A DNA stretch of 20,354 nt, taken from Rhodothermales bacterium (GTDB taxonomy: Bacteria; Bacteroidota; Rhodothermia; Rhodothermales; UBA10348). Numbering within the stretch: position 1 is the stretch's first letter; the number at the start of each line of letters is the position of its first letter. This document shows, in pieces, positions 1-8,520 of this stretch. Location: NCBI GenBank assembly GCA_030833605.1, contig JAURGV010000007.1, positions 1-20,354 on the forward strand, given 5' to 3'. The translations under genes and the position numbers were made by a program. The notes under the pieces were generated by a model. The model did no database searches and had not been told where the DNA came from. It saw only the letters and a program-made list of their open reading frames with translations.

Positions 1-2
1 GG

Positions 3-950
3 CGCGGAGCGGGCCCTTCGCAAGCCAATGTGGCGGTGATTACCAATGTGGCGGAAGATCACATGGGACAATATGGGATTGATTCCGTCGAAGAGTTAGC
101 TGAGGCCAAGCTAATTGTAGCGCAGTTGGTAGAGAAAAACGGCGTCCTGGTGCTCAACGCCGACGATGCAAACTTATTACAGGCTGGGAAAACTGCAGAA
201 GCCTCTGCAATTTGTTGGTTTTCTCTCGATTCTGATAGTCCCACCATCCAAAATCACCTGCAAAAAGGCGGAACAGCTTGTTTTGTGGAATCCGGGTCGA
301 TCGTATTTCAGCGTGGGGCAACTCGATTATTTGATCTACCACTGGACGCCATTCCCATCACGCTAGGAGGAAAGGCCCGGTACAATGTGTCGAATTGCTT
401 ATCGGTAGTGGCTGCTGCATTCGCCCTGAAATTGTCTGCCAAAGCGATTCAACAGGGTTTAGAACGATTTGAAAGTACGCCTGACACCAATCCGGGTCGG
501 AGCAATTATTTCCAAGCGGGATCCCATACCGTTTTGCTGGACTACGCCCACAACGTGCACGGCCTGAAAGCCATTTTAGACACTACCGCTCGACTCACCT
601 CCTCTAGGCGCATCATCACGCTAAGCACCGCAGGCGATCGAACCGATCGCGAAATACGCCAAATGGTAGCTGAAACGGTGAAAGAGGGCATTGACGTCAT
701 ATTATTGGCGGATTGCGTGGGATATGAACGCGAATTGGGCAAAGGGGGCGTGCCTAAAATCATGGCCGACGAAATGAAACGACTTGGGCGCTCAGCCGAC
801 GTGTTTGATAGCGAACTGGATGCCGCGGCGGCCGCTTTTGAATTGGCAGAGCCCGGAGATATGATTATTCTGTTGGTGAAAGCACAACGACAAGAAACGT
901 TGGACCTCATTCACCGCTATCAGCAGGCTTCCCACCATGCATCTTCGTAA
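3..950 (+). CDS. cphA: Cyanophycin synthetase, C-terminal Mur-ligase module (5' end outside window)
   Basis: This is the C-terminal part of a cyanophycin synthetase, the cytoplasmic ATP-dependent enzyme that extends a poly-aspartate backbone and adds arginine side chains. The frame is open from base 3, so the start lies upstream; the GTG at 30 is an internal valine. Mur-ligase marks are visible in order: TNVAEDHMG (the TN-x-x-x-DH block), LNADD, then the C-terminal domain with NPGRSNYF and LLDYAHN, and GDRTDREI. The RGAGPSQANVAV stretch at the edge resembles the CphA block before the central ligase motif. The ATP-grasp half and the P-loop are not in view, so a CphA2-type or other Mur-ligase-like enzyme cannot be excluded. 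The 3' end overlaps the next gene by 14 bp, which suggests co-transcription. Confidence 0.85.
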   Translation, partial: RGAGPSQANVAVITNVAEDHMGQYGIDSVEELAEAKLIVAQLVEKNGVLVLNADDANLLQAGKTAEASAICWFSLDSDSPTIQNHLQKGGTACFVESGSIVFQRGATRLFDLPLDAIPITLGGKARYNVSNCLSVVAAAFALKLSAKAIQQGLERFESTPDTNPGRSNYFQAGSHTVLLDYAHNVHGLKAILDTTARLTSSRRIITLSTAGDRTDREIRQMVAETVKEGIDVILLADCVGYERELGKGGVPKIMADEMKRLGRSADVFDSELDAAAAAFELAEPGDMIILLVKAQRQETLDLIHRYQQASHHASS

Positions 951-1605
951 ATACGCATCCTGTGCCTGGCTCCTTCTGTCTCTAATTTCGGTATCGTGTA
1001 TGTCCTCTTCTCCATTGGTACGGTTGGCGGATATTGATCCATCCATTGAGCAAGATCCCAAATATGCCGGATCCGATAACTTTATGGGTCGGCCCATCCG
1101 ATCCTACGAAGTCTCCGAAGTGTGGCTTACCAAAGAGGCAGCAGAAGCGCTGAAGCGCGCGCAGAACAAAGCCGTGAAAATGGGATTTGGCATTCTCGTG
1201 TACGACGGATACCGTCCACAAAGTGCTGTAGACCATTTTGTTGAATGGGGCGCAGACCTAAGTGATTCGCTAAATAAAGCCGTTTACTACCCCGAAGTCC
1301 CGAAGGAAGAATTGTTCGACCGCGGATATATTTCAGCCAAATCCGGACATAGCAGGGGTAGCACCGTCGATTTAACCCTCATGGAGGACGGCATCCCGAT
1401 TGACATGGGAACGCCTTTCGACTATTTCGACGAGTTATCAAACACCATGAATCCTGAAATTACTGGGATGGCGCGCGTAAATCGAAACACCTTGCTAGCG
1501 ATAATGGAAGAAGCAGGTTTTACAAATTATGTGAATGAATGGTGGCACTTCACGTTAAAGGATGAACCGTATCCCGATACGTACTTCGATATCCCCATTA
1601 AATAA
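937..1605 (+). CDS. VanX-like D-Ala-D-Ala dipeptidase, M15 family lipoprotein
   Basis: This is a zinc D,D-dipeptidase of peptidase family M15 (VanX/DdpX type), expected to cleave free D-alanyl-D-alanine in the envelope. The 222-residue product begins with a lipoprotein signal peptide (hydrophobic residues 10-20, acceptor Cys21), so it is probably membrane-anchored outside the cytoplasm, unlike cytoplasmic VanX. The family motifs are complete: YDGYRP (residues 89-94, transition-state Arg93), SGHSRGSTVD with zinc ligands His138 and Asp145, DMGTPFDYFDE, and EWWHF with catalytic Glu201 and zinc ligand His204. The ATG at 937 lies inside the end of cphA and is needed to give the signal peptide. Physiological use could be peptidoglycan dipeptide recycling. 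The link to cyanophycin is positional only. Confidence 0.9.
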   Translation: MHLRKYASCAWLLLSLISVSCMSSSPLVRLADIDPSIEQDPKYAGSDNFMGRPIRSYEVSEVWLTKEAAEALKRAQNKAVKMGFGILVYDGYRPQSAVDHFVEWGADLSDSLNKAVYYPEVPKEELFDRGYISAKSGHSRGSTVDLTLMEDGIPIDMGTPFDYFDELSNTMNPEITGMARVNRNTLLAIMEEAGFTNYVNEWWHFTLKDEPYPDTYFDIPIK

Positions 1606-1695
1606 CGTGCTTTAGCGTTATGGGCATAAGTTTGGTATTGGATTGGGCTTTTAGTTAATTGACAGCTCGATCAATCATCTTATTGGAGAATTGCC

Positions 1696-2055
1696 ATGTC
1701 TACATCCGTTTCTTGGGTCCTTGTTACCAACGTTAACCCAGGTAAATCCGACGATTTAAAACAACTCATGAAAGAGATGGTCCCGGCGACTAAAGCAAAT
1801 GAACCGGGCGCGCAAATTTACGAGTGGTTTGTAAGCGGAGACGGTGGCGAACTTCATCTTTATGAACGATAACAAGATTCAGCGGCTGCCCTAACTCATC
1901 TTGGTAATTTTGGGGCGCACTATATGGAGCGGTTTTTGGCCTGTTGTAGCCCAACACGCATCCATGTTTATGGAGAGCCATCCGAAGAAGTAAAAGGCGT
2001 TTTGAACGGTTTCGGCGCCGTGTATTGCGGTTCTTTTGGAGGCTTTTCTCGGTAG
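1696..2055 (+). pseudogene. Quinol monooxygenase-like (ABM domain) gene interrupted by one in-frame TAA
   Basis: Reading from ATG 1696 (preceded by TTGGAGAA) gives a protein that looks like the antibiotic-biosynthesis-monooxygenase/YgiN family: VLVTNVNPGK near the N-terminus, MKEMVPATKANEPGAQ, YEWF, then LHLYER. Codon 59 (1870-1872) is TAA. The same frame then continues for 60 more codons with the rest of the family pattern (DSAAALTHLGNFG, MERFLACCSPTR, VYGEPSEEV, FGAVYCGSFGGF) to TAG at 2053-2055. No frameshift is needed. Related proteins, as I recall them, have Tyr at this point (YERY), so one substitution from TAC or TAT explains the stop. These proteins are ferredoxin-like alpha+beta dimers of about 100-115 residues; the first 58 residues alone would not fold normally. 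A sequencing error is the main alternative. Confidence 0.82.
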
Positions 2056-2185
2056 ATAGATCTTCCTTGCTTACGTGCATCCAGGTAGCCTGGTCTAAAT
2101 TAAAATCTAGACTTATTCAGGTGATGCGCTATGATGTATGATTTAGTATAATGAGGATGATTCAACTTCATTATGTAGGTACCCT

Positions 2186-3769
2186 GTGCGATTTTATCTT
2201 TTTCTCGCGGCGGCATTTCTGTGGATGTCGACCGCTTCGACTTCTGTAGCACAAGACGTCTCGTATCCGGACGGTTTTAACGAACCCTTTCCTCTGTTTT
2301 CCAAAGCATTAGGACCGTTCACGCGAACTATTTCTACTGAGAACGATCGGGCGCAGACCTATTTCAACCAAGGGATCCAAATGATGTACGCGTTCACCAA
2401 GGTGGATGCCGCGAGGTCGTTTAGGGAAGCACAAAAAGCCGATACGATGTGCGCCATTTGTCACTGGGGCGAAGCTTGGGCGTGGGGATCGTATTTGAAC
2501 GGCCCCATGACGCCAGACGAAGCGCCTCGGGCCTATGCCGCCATTCAAAAAGCGATTGCACTGGCTCCCAATGGGAATGAAGTCGAACAAGCGTTGATTG
2601 AGGCGATGTCCCACCGCTATGTGGCAGACTTTAAAGCGGATAACCGTGCAACGCAAGACTCTGCATATGCGGAAGCCATGGCTGGCGTTGCGACATTATT
2701 CCCTGATGATTTGGACGCGGTAACGTTGTATGGCGAAGCTCTATTCTTGTTGGAAGCGAGACGCGGAACAAGAGATGTAAAAGATCCCGACGTGATGCGC
2801 TTGCACCAGGTGTTAGAACAGGTATTGGCTAAAGATATCCGGCATCCTGGGGCATGCCATTTGTACATTCACGCGACCGAGTCTACGCAGCATCCCGAAT
2901 TAGCAGAGGCCTGCGCTGAGTTTTTGGGAGATGCGATCCCTGGTGCCAGTCACATCAATCACATGCCGTCTCATACGTTCAATCAGATTGGACGATGGGG
3001 TGATGCGGTTCGGGGAAACATTCAAGCTTGGCATTCCGACCAAAAAGCCGCTGTTAACGAAGGGTTTGCTATTTATCCCTCCCACAACCTCCATATGCTA
3101 CTCTTTGCGGCATCCATGGATGGCCAAGGAGCGATTGCGGTCCAAGCGGGGCGCGATTATGAAAAACTCACCGGCAACAATTTCTACACGGCCCTAACCT
3201 TGGTTCGCTTTGGCCGATTTGAGGAAATAGATCAACTTTCTGCTCGTCCTGATCACGGAGTGTATGGCGGTATGTGGGACTTCGCGAAAGGATATCGAGC
3301 TTTGCGAAAAGGAGACCCTGATTTCGCTCGCGTGTACGGCCTAAGGGTTTTACAAGCGGCCGATTCATCCAAAGCGTCGTTTCGCGGCCATTCGGCTAAA
3401 AACCTCCTCGGCACATTAGGGAACGTACTTTTAGGCGAAATTGAACGAAGTGCAGGACAGCTCGATGCCGCCGAGGCCTTATTTAAATTAGCCGTTGCGG
3501 CCGAAGATCAGTTGGACTACGACGAACCCGAACCAATGCCCTTTGCTGCACGTCATTGGCTCGGTGCATTGTTGATTGAACGCTCCGACTTTGCACAAGC
3601 AGAACAGGTTTTCCGCGACGAATTATTGAGTCACCCGCACAATGGGTGGTCGTTATTTGGGCTTCTTCAGGCGCTTGAAGGCCAAGGAAAATCGGATGCC
3701 GCCATACGCGCTGATTTTGAAAAATCGTGGGCCCGTTCCGATACCTGGATTCGAGGAGCACGTTTTTAG
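2186..3769 (+). CDS. Exported tetratricopeptide-repeat (TPR) protein
   Basis: This is a 527-residue exported protein of the TPR-like family recognised by a CxxC[HY]WGEA block followed by helical repeats. A Sec signal peptide is visible (hydrophobic residues 3-15, likely cleavage after Ala22). MCAICHWGEAWAWG covers residues 88-101, and two further conserved blocks are HLYIHATE (225-232) and HMPSHTF-x5-W (259-271). TPR-like helix pairs continue to the C-terminus. The start is GTG; no in-frame upstream ATG exists and the next ATG (2224) would cut into the signal peptide. A TATAAT box at 2147-2152 could be a -10 element, but I see no matching -35. The gene runs directly into the cytochrome gene (TAGTG junction), so it is the first gene of that operon, probably a periplasmic scaffold. 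Function is unknown. Confidence 0.85.
   Translation: MRFYLFLAAAFLWMSTASTSVAQDVSYPDGFNEPFPLFSKALGPFTRTISTENDRAQTYFNQGIQMMYAFTKVDAARSFREAQKADTMCAICHWGEAWAWGSYLNGPMTPDEAPRAYAAIQKAIALAPNGNEVEQALIEAMSHRYVADFKADNRATQDSAYAEAMAGVATLFPDDLDAVTLYGEALFLLEARRGTRDVKDPDVMRLHQVLEQVLAKDIRHPGACHLYIHATESTQHPELAEACAEFLGDAIPGASHINHMPSHTFNQIGRWGDAVRGNIQAWHSDQKAAVNEGFAIYPSHNLHMLLFAASMDGQGAIAVQAGRDYEKLTGNNFYTALTLVRFGRFEEIDQLSARPDHGVYGGMWDFAKGYRALRKGDPDFARVYGLRVLQAADSSKASFRGHSAKNLLGTLGNVLLGEIERSAGQLDAAEALFKLAVAAEDQLDYDEPEPMPFAARHWLGALLIERSDFAQAEQVFRDELLSHPHNGWSLFGLLQALEGQGKSDAAIRADFEKSWARSDTWIRGARF
3753..3758 (+). promoter_or_regulatory. Ribosome binding site that fixes the start of the next gene
   Basis: GAGGAG lies 10 bases before the GTG at 3769, inside the end of the TPR gene. 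The longer frame opens at GTG 3727, but only the 3769 start puts this site in place and leaves a compact lipoprotein signal peptide. The junction TAGTG shares one base between the TPR stop and the new start, which suggests translational coupling. Confidence 0.6.
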
Positions 3770-6700
3770 TGCGATTTGAATGGAAATATGGCCTGGTTTG
3801 CTGCCTTTTCTTAGCGGCTTGTTCTGTAGAGATCCCAGAGGACGTTCGGCTGGCCGAAAGCGAGATTCCGGATGAAATTAGCTTTAGCATTCATGTCAAA
3901 CCGATTTTATCCGATAGGTGTTATGCCTGTCACGGCCCGGATTCAGAAGGAAGGGTAACCAATCTCCGATTTGACACCCCCGAGGGTATCCGCACGAAAC
4001 TAACTGAAAGCAAACGCAGTCGGGCGGTAGTTGGAGGAAGTTTAGGGAGAAGCGAAATGGCACATCGCATTCTTTCTACGGAAGAAACCCTCATGATGCC
4101 CCCACCCGAGTCTAACCTTACGTTAACGGCTCAAGAAAAAGCCATCTTGCTTCGATGGATCGAACAAGGCGGTACGTATGAACCACATTGGTCGTTTACC
4201 GCACCCAAAAGCCCTCGCATTCCTTCCGTAAAAAAAGAAGAATGGGTACGAGATGAATTGGACACCTTTGTGTTGTCCAAAATAGAAAAAGCCGGACTTG
4301 CCCCGTCCGATGAAGCGGAAAAGGAAATATGGTTACGCCGCGTTTCATTTGATTTAACGGGATTACCGCCCACGATACAGGAAATCGATGCCTTTTTGGC
4401 CGACGGATCCCCTCAAGCCTTTGATAATGTCGTGGATCGGCTTTTGGCATCTGAAACCTACGGCGAACGTATGGCTGTCGATTGGCTCGACCTAGCTCGA
4501 TATGCCGACAGTCACGGCTATCAAGACGATGGGTGGCGCAACATGTGGCCCTGGCGAGATTGGGTAGTGCGCTCGTTCAACGCCAACATGCCATACAACA
4601 CGTTTGTAAGCGACCAATTGGCTGGTGATCTGTACGAAAATCCTACCCGCGACCAGATTCTAGCGACGGGCTTCAATCGAAACCATTTGCAGAGCCAAGA
4701 AGGTGGCATTGTTCTCGAAGAGTACCGGGTGGAATATGTCGCGGATCGAGTAAACACGTTTGGAAAAGCATTTTTAGGGGTTACCACCGAGTGCGCACGG
4801 TGCCATGACCACCGCTACGATCCGGTTTCCCAAAACGAATATTATCAGTTGTTCGACTTTTTTAACCAGGTCAACGAGATTGGAAACATCCCTTATGCGG
4901 GAGAAGCCAGCCCTACTGTTATTCTGACTTCGGGCGTCGACGACACTAAACTAGCGGCCATTAAATCGAAGTTAGCCGTTTTAGAAAAAGAACTAGACCC
5001 CTCTAACTCATTGTACGACAAGGAGTATAAAGATTGGGCGACGCTCCATTCGTCCGATCTAATTACGGACATTGAAGGGCTGGTGGCGCATTACCCCATC
5101 GAAGACCTGGTCGAAAAAGACAACCTTTTAAGTTTGAAGGACCTTGTTCAGCCCGATAGTGCTGGTTATTTCTGGGGCGACAAAGATCGGTTGCCCCTTG
5201 TGGTCGAGGGCGCTGTTGGACCAAACGGCGAAGTAGGGCCGAGCGTTACACCTGGAAAAGCCATGACGTTAGTTGGAGACGGCTTTTTAGATATGGGGGG
5301 CAAACGCCATCACTATGACCGAATGGATGCATTCAGCATAGGCTTGTGGTTTAAAATCGAAGATCCTGACACGTGGGGGCCATTAATTGCTAAAACCAGC
5401 GGTTTGTTCGACGGCGACAGAGGGTATCATGCGTTTCTGAATCCAGACCATACGTTTACCGCACGACTGGTTCACGTAGGGCCATCCAACGAAATTTCGA
5501 TTCAAACGAAAGATGCTGTCACGTCGGGAGCTTGGCATCATTTGGTCATGACGTACGACGGGTCGAGTTCAGCAAAAGGCGTCCATTTATACGTGGATGG
5601 CGTGCGCATGGCGTCGACGGTGTTGGCGGACAACCTCAAAAAGAGCATGACGGTCACCATTAATCCCGTTACCGGCGATTCAACGAATTGGGCCGGCAAT
5701 GGGGATTTGCGATTGGGATATTCCGATAACAATCAAAAAATACTCGATGGGGTGACAGTCGATGATCTCAAAGTGTTTTCGAGAGCTTTATCGCTTCCTG
5801 AAGTTGAGAACTTAGCAGGTGCTGCTGCGACCGGCAAGGAACTACGAAACTACTATGTGACCGCTAAATCGGATGTTTATGGAAAAAAACGGACCGAAGC
5901 GACTCGATTGCGTCGGGAAGAAAATCTGATTTTGACCCATGCTCCTGAAGTGATGGTCATGAACGAAATTCCCACCAGGCGAGCGACACACGTTTTATAC
6001 CGCGGACAATACGATCAGCCAACGGATTCCGTAATGGCGGGTACACCACGTGCTATTCTTCCATTTCCGGATTCCCTGCCGAAAAACAGGTTGGGACTGG
6101 CGCAGTGGCTATTTGACGAAGCCAATCCACTCACGGCAAGAGTAGCGGTTAACCGGTTGTGGCAGCAAGTGTTTGGCAAGGGTATTGTAGAATCGAGTGA
6201 CAATTTCGGCTCGCAAGGCACGGTTCCTACGCATCCCGAATTGCTGGACTATTTAGCGGTTCAATATCGGAATTCGGGCTGGGACACCAAAGCGATGTTA
6301 AAACGGTTTGTATTGTCGGCCACGTATAGACAGAGCTCCACGTCGTCCCCCGAACTATTGGAGCGTGATCCTCAAAATCAGTTGTACGCCCGAGGACCGA
6401 GCAGAAGGTTGTCTGCCGAAATGATGCGCGATAATGCGTTGGCCACCAGTGGTTTATTGGTGCGAACACAAGGAGGACCGCCCGTAAAGCCATATCAACC
6501 AGCTGGTTTGTGGGAAGAACAAGCCACGAGAAACGGTACAAAATATATCCAAGACACCGGCGATAAATTGTACAGAAGGAGCATGTATACCGTTTGGAAA
6601 CGTACCACTCCTCCGCCGGCCATGATGAACTTTGACACTTCAGAACGCAATTTGTGTACGATTAAGCGTCAAAGTACAGCAACGCCCTTACAGGCTTTGG

Positions 6701-7029
6701 TCCTGATGAACGATCCACAATTTGTAGAAGCGGCCAGAATTTTGGGTGAACGAATGATTCTTGAAGGCGGCGCCTCAGAGGATGCTCGCATTCGATTTGG
6801 ATTCCGGACGTTGACCGGTCGAGAGCCCAGCGCAGAAAATGTGGAAGTCCTTGAACGACTTCTGGCTCAAGAACGAAAACGCTTCGCGAACGATGCCAGT
6901 GCATCGGCAAAATTAGCGAGTGTGGGTGAATTCAAAGTCCATGCTGGTTTGAATGCGCGGGAAGTAGCCGCATTTACGACGGTAGCGAGTACGATAATGA
7001 ACTTCGACGCAACGCAAGTTTTAAGGTAG
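3769..7029 (+). CDS. Lipoprotein with PSCyt1, DUF1549, LamG and DUF1553 domains (planctomycete-type cytochrome)
   Basis: From GTG 3769 this encodes 1086 residues. The lipobox FLAAC gives lipidated Cys18. Domains in order: a planctomycete-type cytochrome c domain (residues about 36-140) with haem motif CYACH (51-55) and MMPPP at 109-113 as possible distal Met region; DUF1549/PSCyt2 (about 160-372) with a second haem motif CARCH (342-346) followed by DHRYDP; a concanavalin/laminin-G-like domain (about 436-685; SIGLWFKI, AWHHLVMTYDG, HLYVDGVRM, DDLKVFSRALS); and DUF1553/PSD1 (about 771-1070; NPLTARVAVNRLW, GIVESSDNFG, ATPLQALVLMNDP). The order is standard for the family, while the LamG domain is absent from the paralogue at 13614. 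It is probably envelope-anchored with covalently bound haem. The DUF1549/DUF1553 activity is not established. It pairs with the DUF1501 gene three bases downstream. Confidence 0.92.
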   Translation: MRFEWKYGLVCCLFLAACSVEIPEDVRLAESEIPDEISFSIHVKPILSDRCYACHGPDSEGRVTNLRFDTPEGIRTKLTESKRSRAVVGGSLGRSEMAHRILSTEETLMMPPPESNLTLTAQEKAILLRWIEQGGTYEPHWSFTAPKSPRIPSVKKEEWVRDELDTFVLSKIEKAGLAPSDEAEKEIWLRRVSFDLTGLPPTIQEIDAFLADGSPQAFDNVVDRLLASETYGERMAVDWLDLARYADSHGYQDDGWRNMWPWRDWVVRSFNANMPYNTFVSDQLAGDLYENPTRDQILATGFNRNHLQSQEGGIVLEEYRVEYVADRVNTFGKAFLGVTTECARCHDHRYDPVSQNEYYQLFDFFNQVNEIGNIPYAGEASPTVILTSGVDDTKLAAIKSKLAVLEKELDPSNSLYDKEYKDWATLHSSDLITDIEGLVAHYPIEDLVEKDNLLSLKDLVQPDSAGYFWGDKDRLPLVVEGAVGPNGEVGPSVTPGKAMTLVGDGFLDMGGKRHHYDRMDAFSIGLWFKIEDPDTWGPLIAKTSGLFDGDRGYHAFLNPDHTFTARLVHVGPSNEISIQTKDAVTSGAWHHLVMTYDGSSSAKGVHLYVDGVRMASTVLADNLKKSMTVTINPVTGDSTNWAGNGDLRLGYSDNNQKILDGVTVDDLKVFSRALSLPEVENLAGAAATGKELRNYYVTAKSDVYGKKRTEATRLRREENLILTHAPEVMVMNEIPTRRATHVLYRGQYDQPTDSVMAGTPRAILPFPDSLPKNRLGLAQWLFDEANPLTARVAVNRLWQQVFGKGIVESSDNFGSQGTVPTHPELLDYLAVQYRNSGWDTKAMLKRFVLSATYRQSSTSSPELLERDPQNQLYARGPSRRLSAEMMRDNALATSGLLVRTQGGPPVKPYQPAGLWEEQATRNGTKYIQDTGDKLYRRSMYTVWKRTTPPPAMMNFDTSERNLCTIKRQSTATPLQALVLMNDPQFVEAARILGERMILEGGASEDARIRFGFRTLTGREPSAENVEVLERLLAQERKRFANDASASAKLASVGEFKVHAGLNAREVAAFTTVASTIMNFDATQVLR

Positions 7030-7032
7030 GCC

Positions 7033-8520
7033 ATGAGCGAATTTGACGACCTGAAATTCCATTGTTCTCGCAGACACTTCTTATCGAAGGCCAGTTTGGG
7101 CATCGGTACGGCTGCGCTGGCCTCCATGCTCAGTCCTGGGTCTTTGCTCGACGCCTTTGGGAAGCCCACCAAGCCAAGTGGCGGGATGCCCGGTTTGGGT
7201 GGATCCGGTTTATTGACCGACGGCCCTCATTTTCTACCCAAAGCAAAACGGGTTATTTATCTATTCCAGAGCGGGGGGCCCTCCCACTTAGAGCTCCTGG
7301 ATTACAAACCCACGTTACAGGAGCTGAACGGGCAGGAGCTGCCCGATTCCGTTCGTGGCGGTCAGCGATTAACCGGCATGTCGGCCAATCAGAAATCGCT
7401 TCCCATGGCCGGTTCACAGTTTAAATTTAGCCAATTTGGCAAAAATGGAGGATGGTTTTCAGACCTAATCCCTCACACAGCAAGCATTGCCGACGAGATT
7501 TGCGTGATTCGGTCCATGCACACCGAAGCGATCAATCACGATCCTGCCATTACGTTCTTTCAAACGGGTTCTCAACAGACCGGCCGACCTTCTTTTGGGT
7601 CTTGGATGAGCTACGGACTGGGATCGATGAACGACAATCTTCCGACGTTCACCGTGCTGCTCTCGCGCACCCGCGAGGGCGATCAACCCTTGTACTCGCG
7701 CCTATGGGGAAATGGGTTTCTTCCTTCCCTTCATCAGGGCGTGCAGTTTCGTAGTGGCGCCGACCCCGTGCTCTATCTAAACGATCCAGACGGCCTTTCG
7801 CGCGAGGGTCGACGGAACATGTTGGATGCGTTAAAAGAACTGCATATTCAAGAGCACCAACGGGTTATCGATCCGGAAATCGATTCTCGCATCGCCCAAT
7901 ACGAGATGGCTTATCGGATGCAAACGTCTGTTCCAGAGGCGATGGATCTGTCGGATGAGCCCGATGAAGTGTTTGAATTGTACGGTCCAAAATCACGCAT
8001 TCCCGGTACGTACGCAGCAAATTGCTTGTTAGCACGCCGTTTGGCTGAGCGAGATGTTCGGTTTATCCAGTTGTACAACCAAGGTTGGGACCAACACGGA
8101 AATCTTCCAAACGATATTTCCATCATGGCTAAAGACACCGATCAGCCCTCGGCGGCGCTCATAAAAGATTTGAAGCGACGCGGATTGCTCGATGATACAC
8201 TCGTTATTTGGGGCGGAGAGTTTGGAAGAACCAGCTATTCCCAGGGCAAGCTTTCTGCCGACAACTACGGCCGGGATCATCACCCGCGATGTTTTTCCAT
8301 TTGGATGGCGGGTGGCGGGGTTAAGCCGGGCATAACCTATGGTGAAACCGACGATTTCGGGTACAATATTGCTCGAAATCCGGTCCATGTTCACGATTTC
8401 CAAGCTACGCTATTGCACCTGCTCGGATTTGACCACGAACGCCTCACGTTCCAAAGCCAAGGAAGGCGATTCCGATTAACCGACGTTGCCGGCACGGTGG
8501 TAAAAGACGTTCTAGCTTAG
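7033..8520 (+). CDS. Tat-exported DUF1501 protein (alkaline phosphatase/sulfatase-like fold), copy 1
   Basis: This 495-residue protein of family DUF1501 is predicted to have the alkaline-phosphatase-superfamily fold. Its biochemical reaction has not been defined. The N-terminus is a twin-arginine signal (SRRHFLSKA, Arg13-Arg14) followed by a hydrophobic stretch, so it is exported folded, possibly with bound metal. Family motifs are intact: GGPSHLELLDYKP, GRPSFGSWMSYGLG, RIAQYEMAYRMQ, VPEAMD, WGGEFGR, GRDHHP, MAGGGVKPG and HVHDFQATLLHLLG. The ATG at 7033 follows an AAGG site (7023-7026) and lies 3 bp after the cytochrome gene, the usual DUF1553-DUF1501 pairing. The last 9 bp overlap the convergent permease gene. 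Likely partner: the lipoprotein encoded just upstream. Confidence 0.92.
   Translation: MSEFDDLKFHCSRRHFLSKASLGIGTAALASMLSPGSLLDAFGKPTKPSGGMPGLGGSGLLTDGPHFLPKAKRVIYLFQSGGPSHLELLDYKPTLQELNGQELPDSVRGGQRLTGMSANQKSLPMAGSQFKFSQFGKNGGWFSDLIPHTASIADEICVIRSMHTEAINHDPAITFFQTGSQQTGRPSFGSWMSYGLGSMNDNLPTFTVLLSRTREGDQPLYSRLWGNGFLPSLHQGVQFRSGADPVLYLNDPDGLSREGRRNMLDALKELHIQEHQRVIDPEIDSRIAQYEMAYRMQTSVPEAMDLSDEPDEVFELYGPKSRIPGTYAANCLLARRLAERDVRFIQLYNQGWDQHGNLPNDISIMAKDTDQPSAALIKDLKRRGLLDDTLVIWGGEFGRTSYSQGKLSADNYGRDHHPRCFSIWMAGGGVKPGITYGETDDFGYNIARNPVHVHDFQATLLHLLGFDHERLTFQSQGRRFRLTDVAGTVVKDVLA

Noticed and set aside
1601..1622. Small inverted repeat (ATAACG with CGTTAT) after the dipeptidase gene as a terminator
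   Set aside because: The stem is only 6 bp and AT-rich, with an 8-base loop and no T-tract.
1870..1872. Recoding (selenocysteine or pyrrolysine) at the internal stop of the ABM gene
   Set aside because: The codon is TAA, not TGA or TAG, and relatives carry Tyr there, so a point mutation or sequence error is simpler.
1790..2080. 96-codon open frame on the minus strand over the broken ABM gene
   Set aside because: It is antisense to a recognisable coding frame, and its translation shows no family features or signal.
2450..2464. CAICH in the TPR protein as a haem c attachment site
   Set aside because: The CxxC[HY]WG block is a normal feature of this TPR family as I recall it, often with Tyr instead of His, and no cytochrome fold or distal ligand is evident around it.
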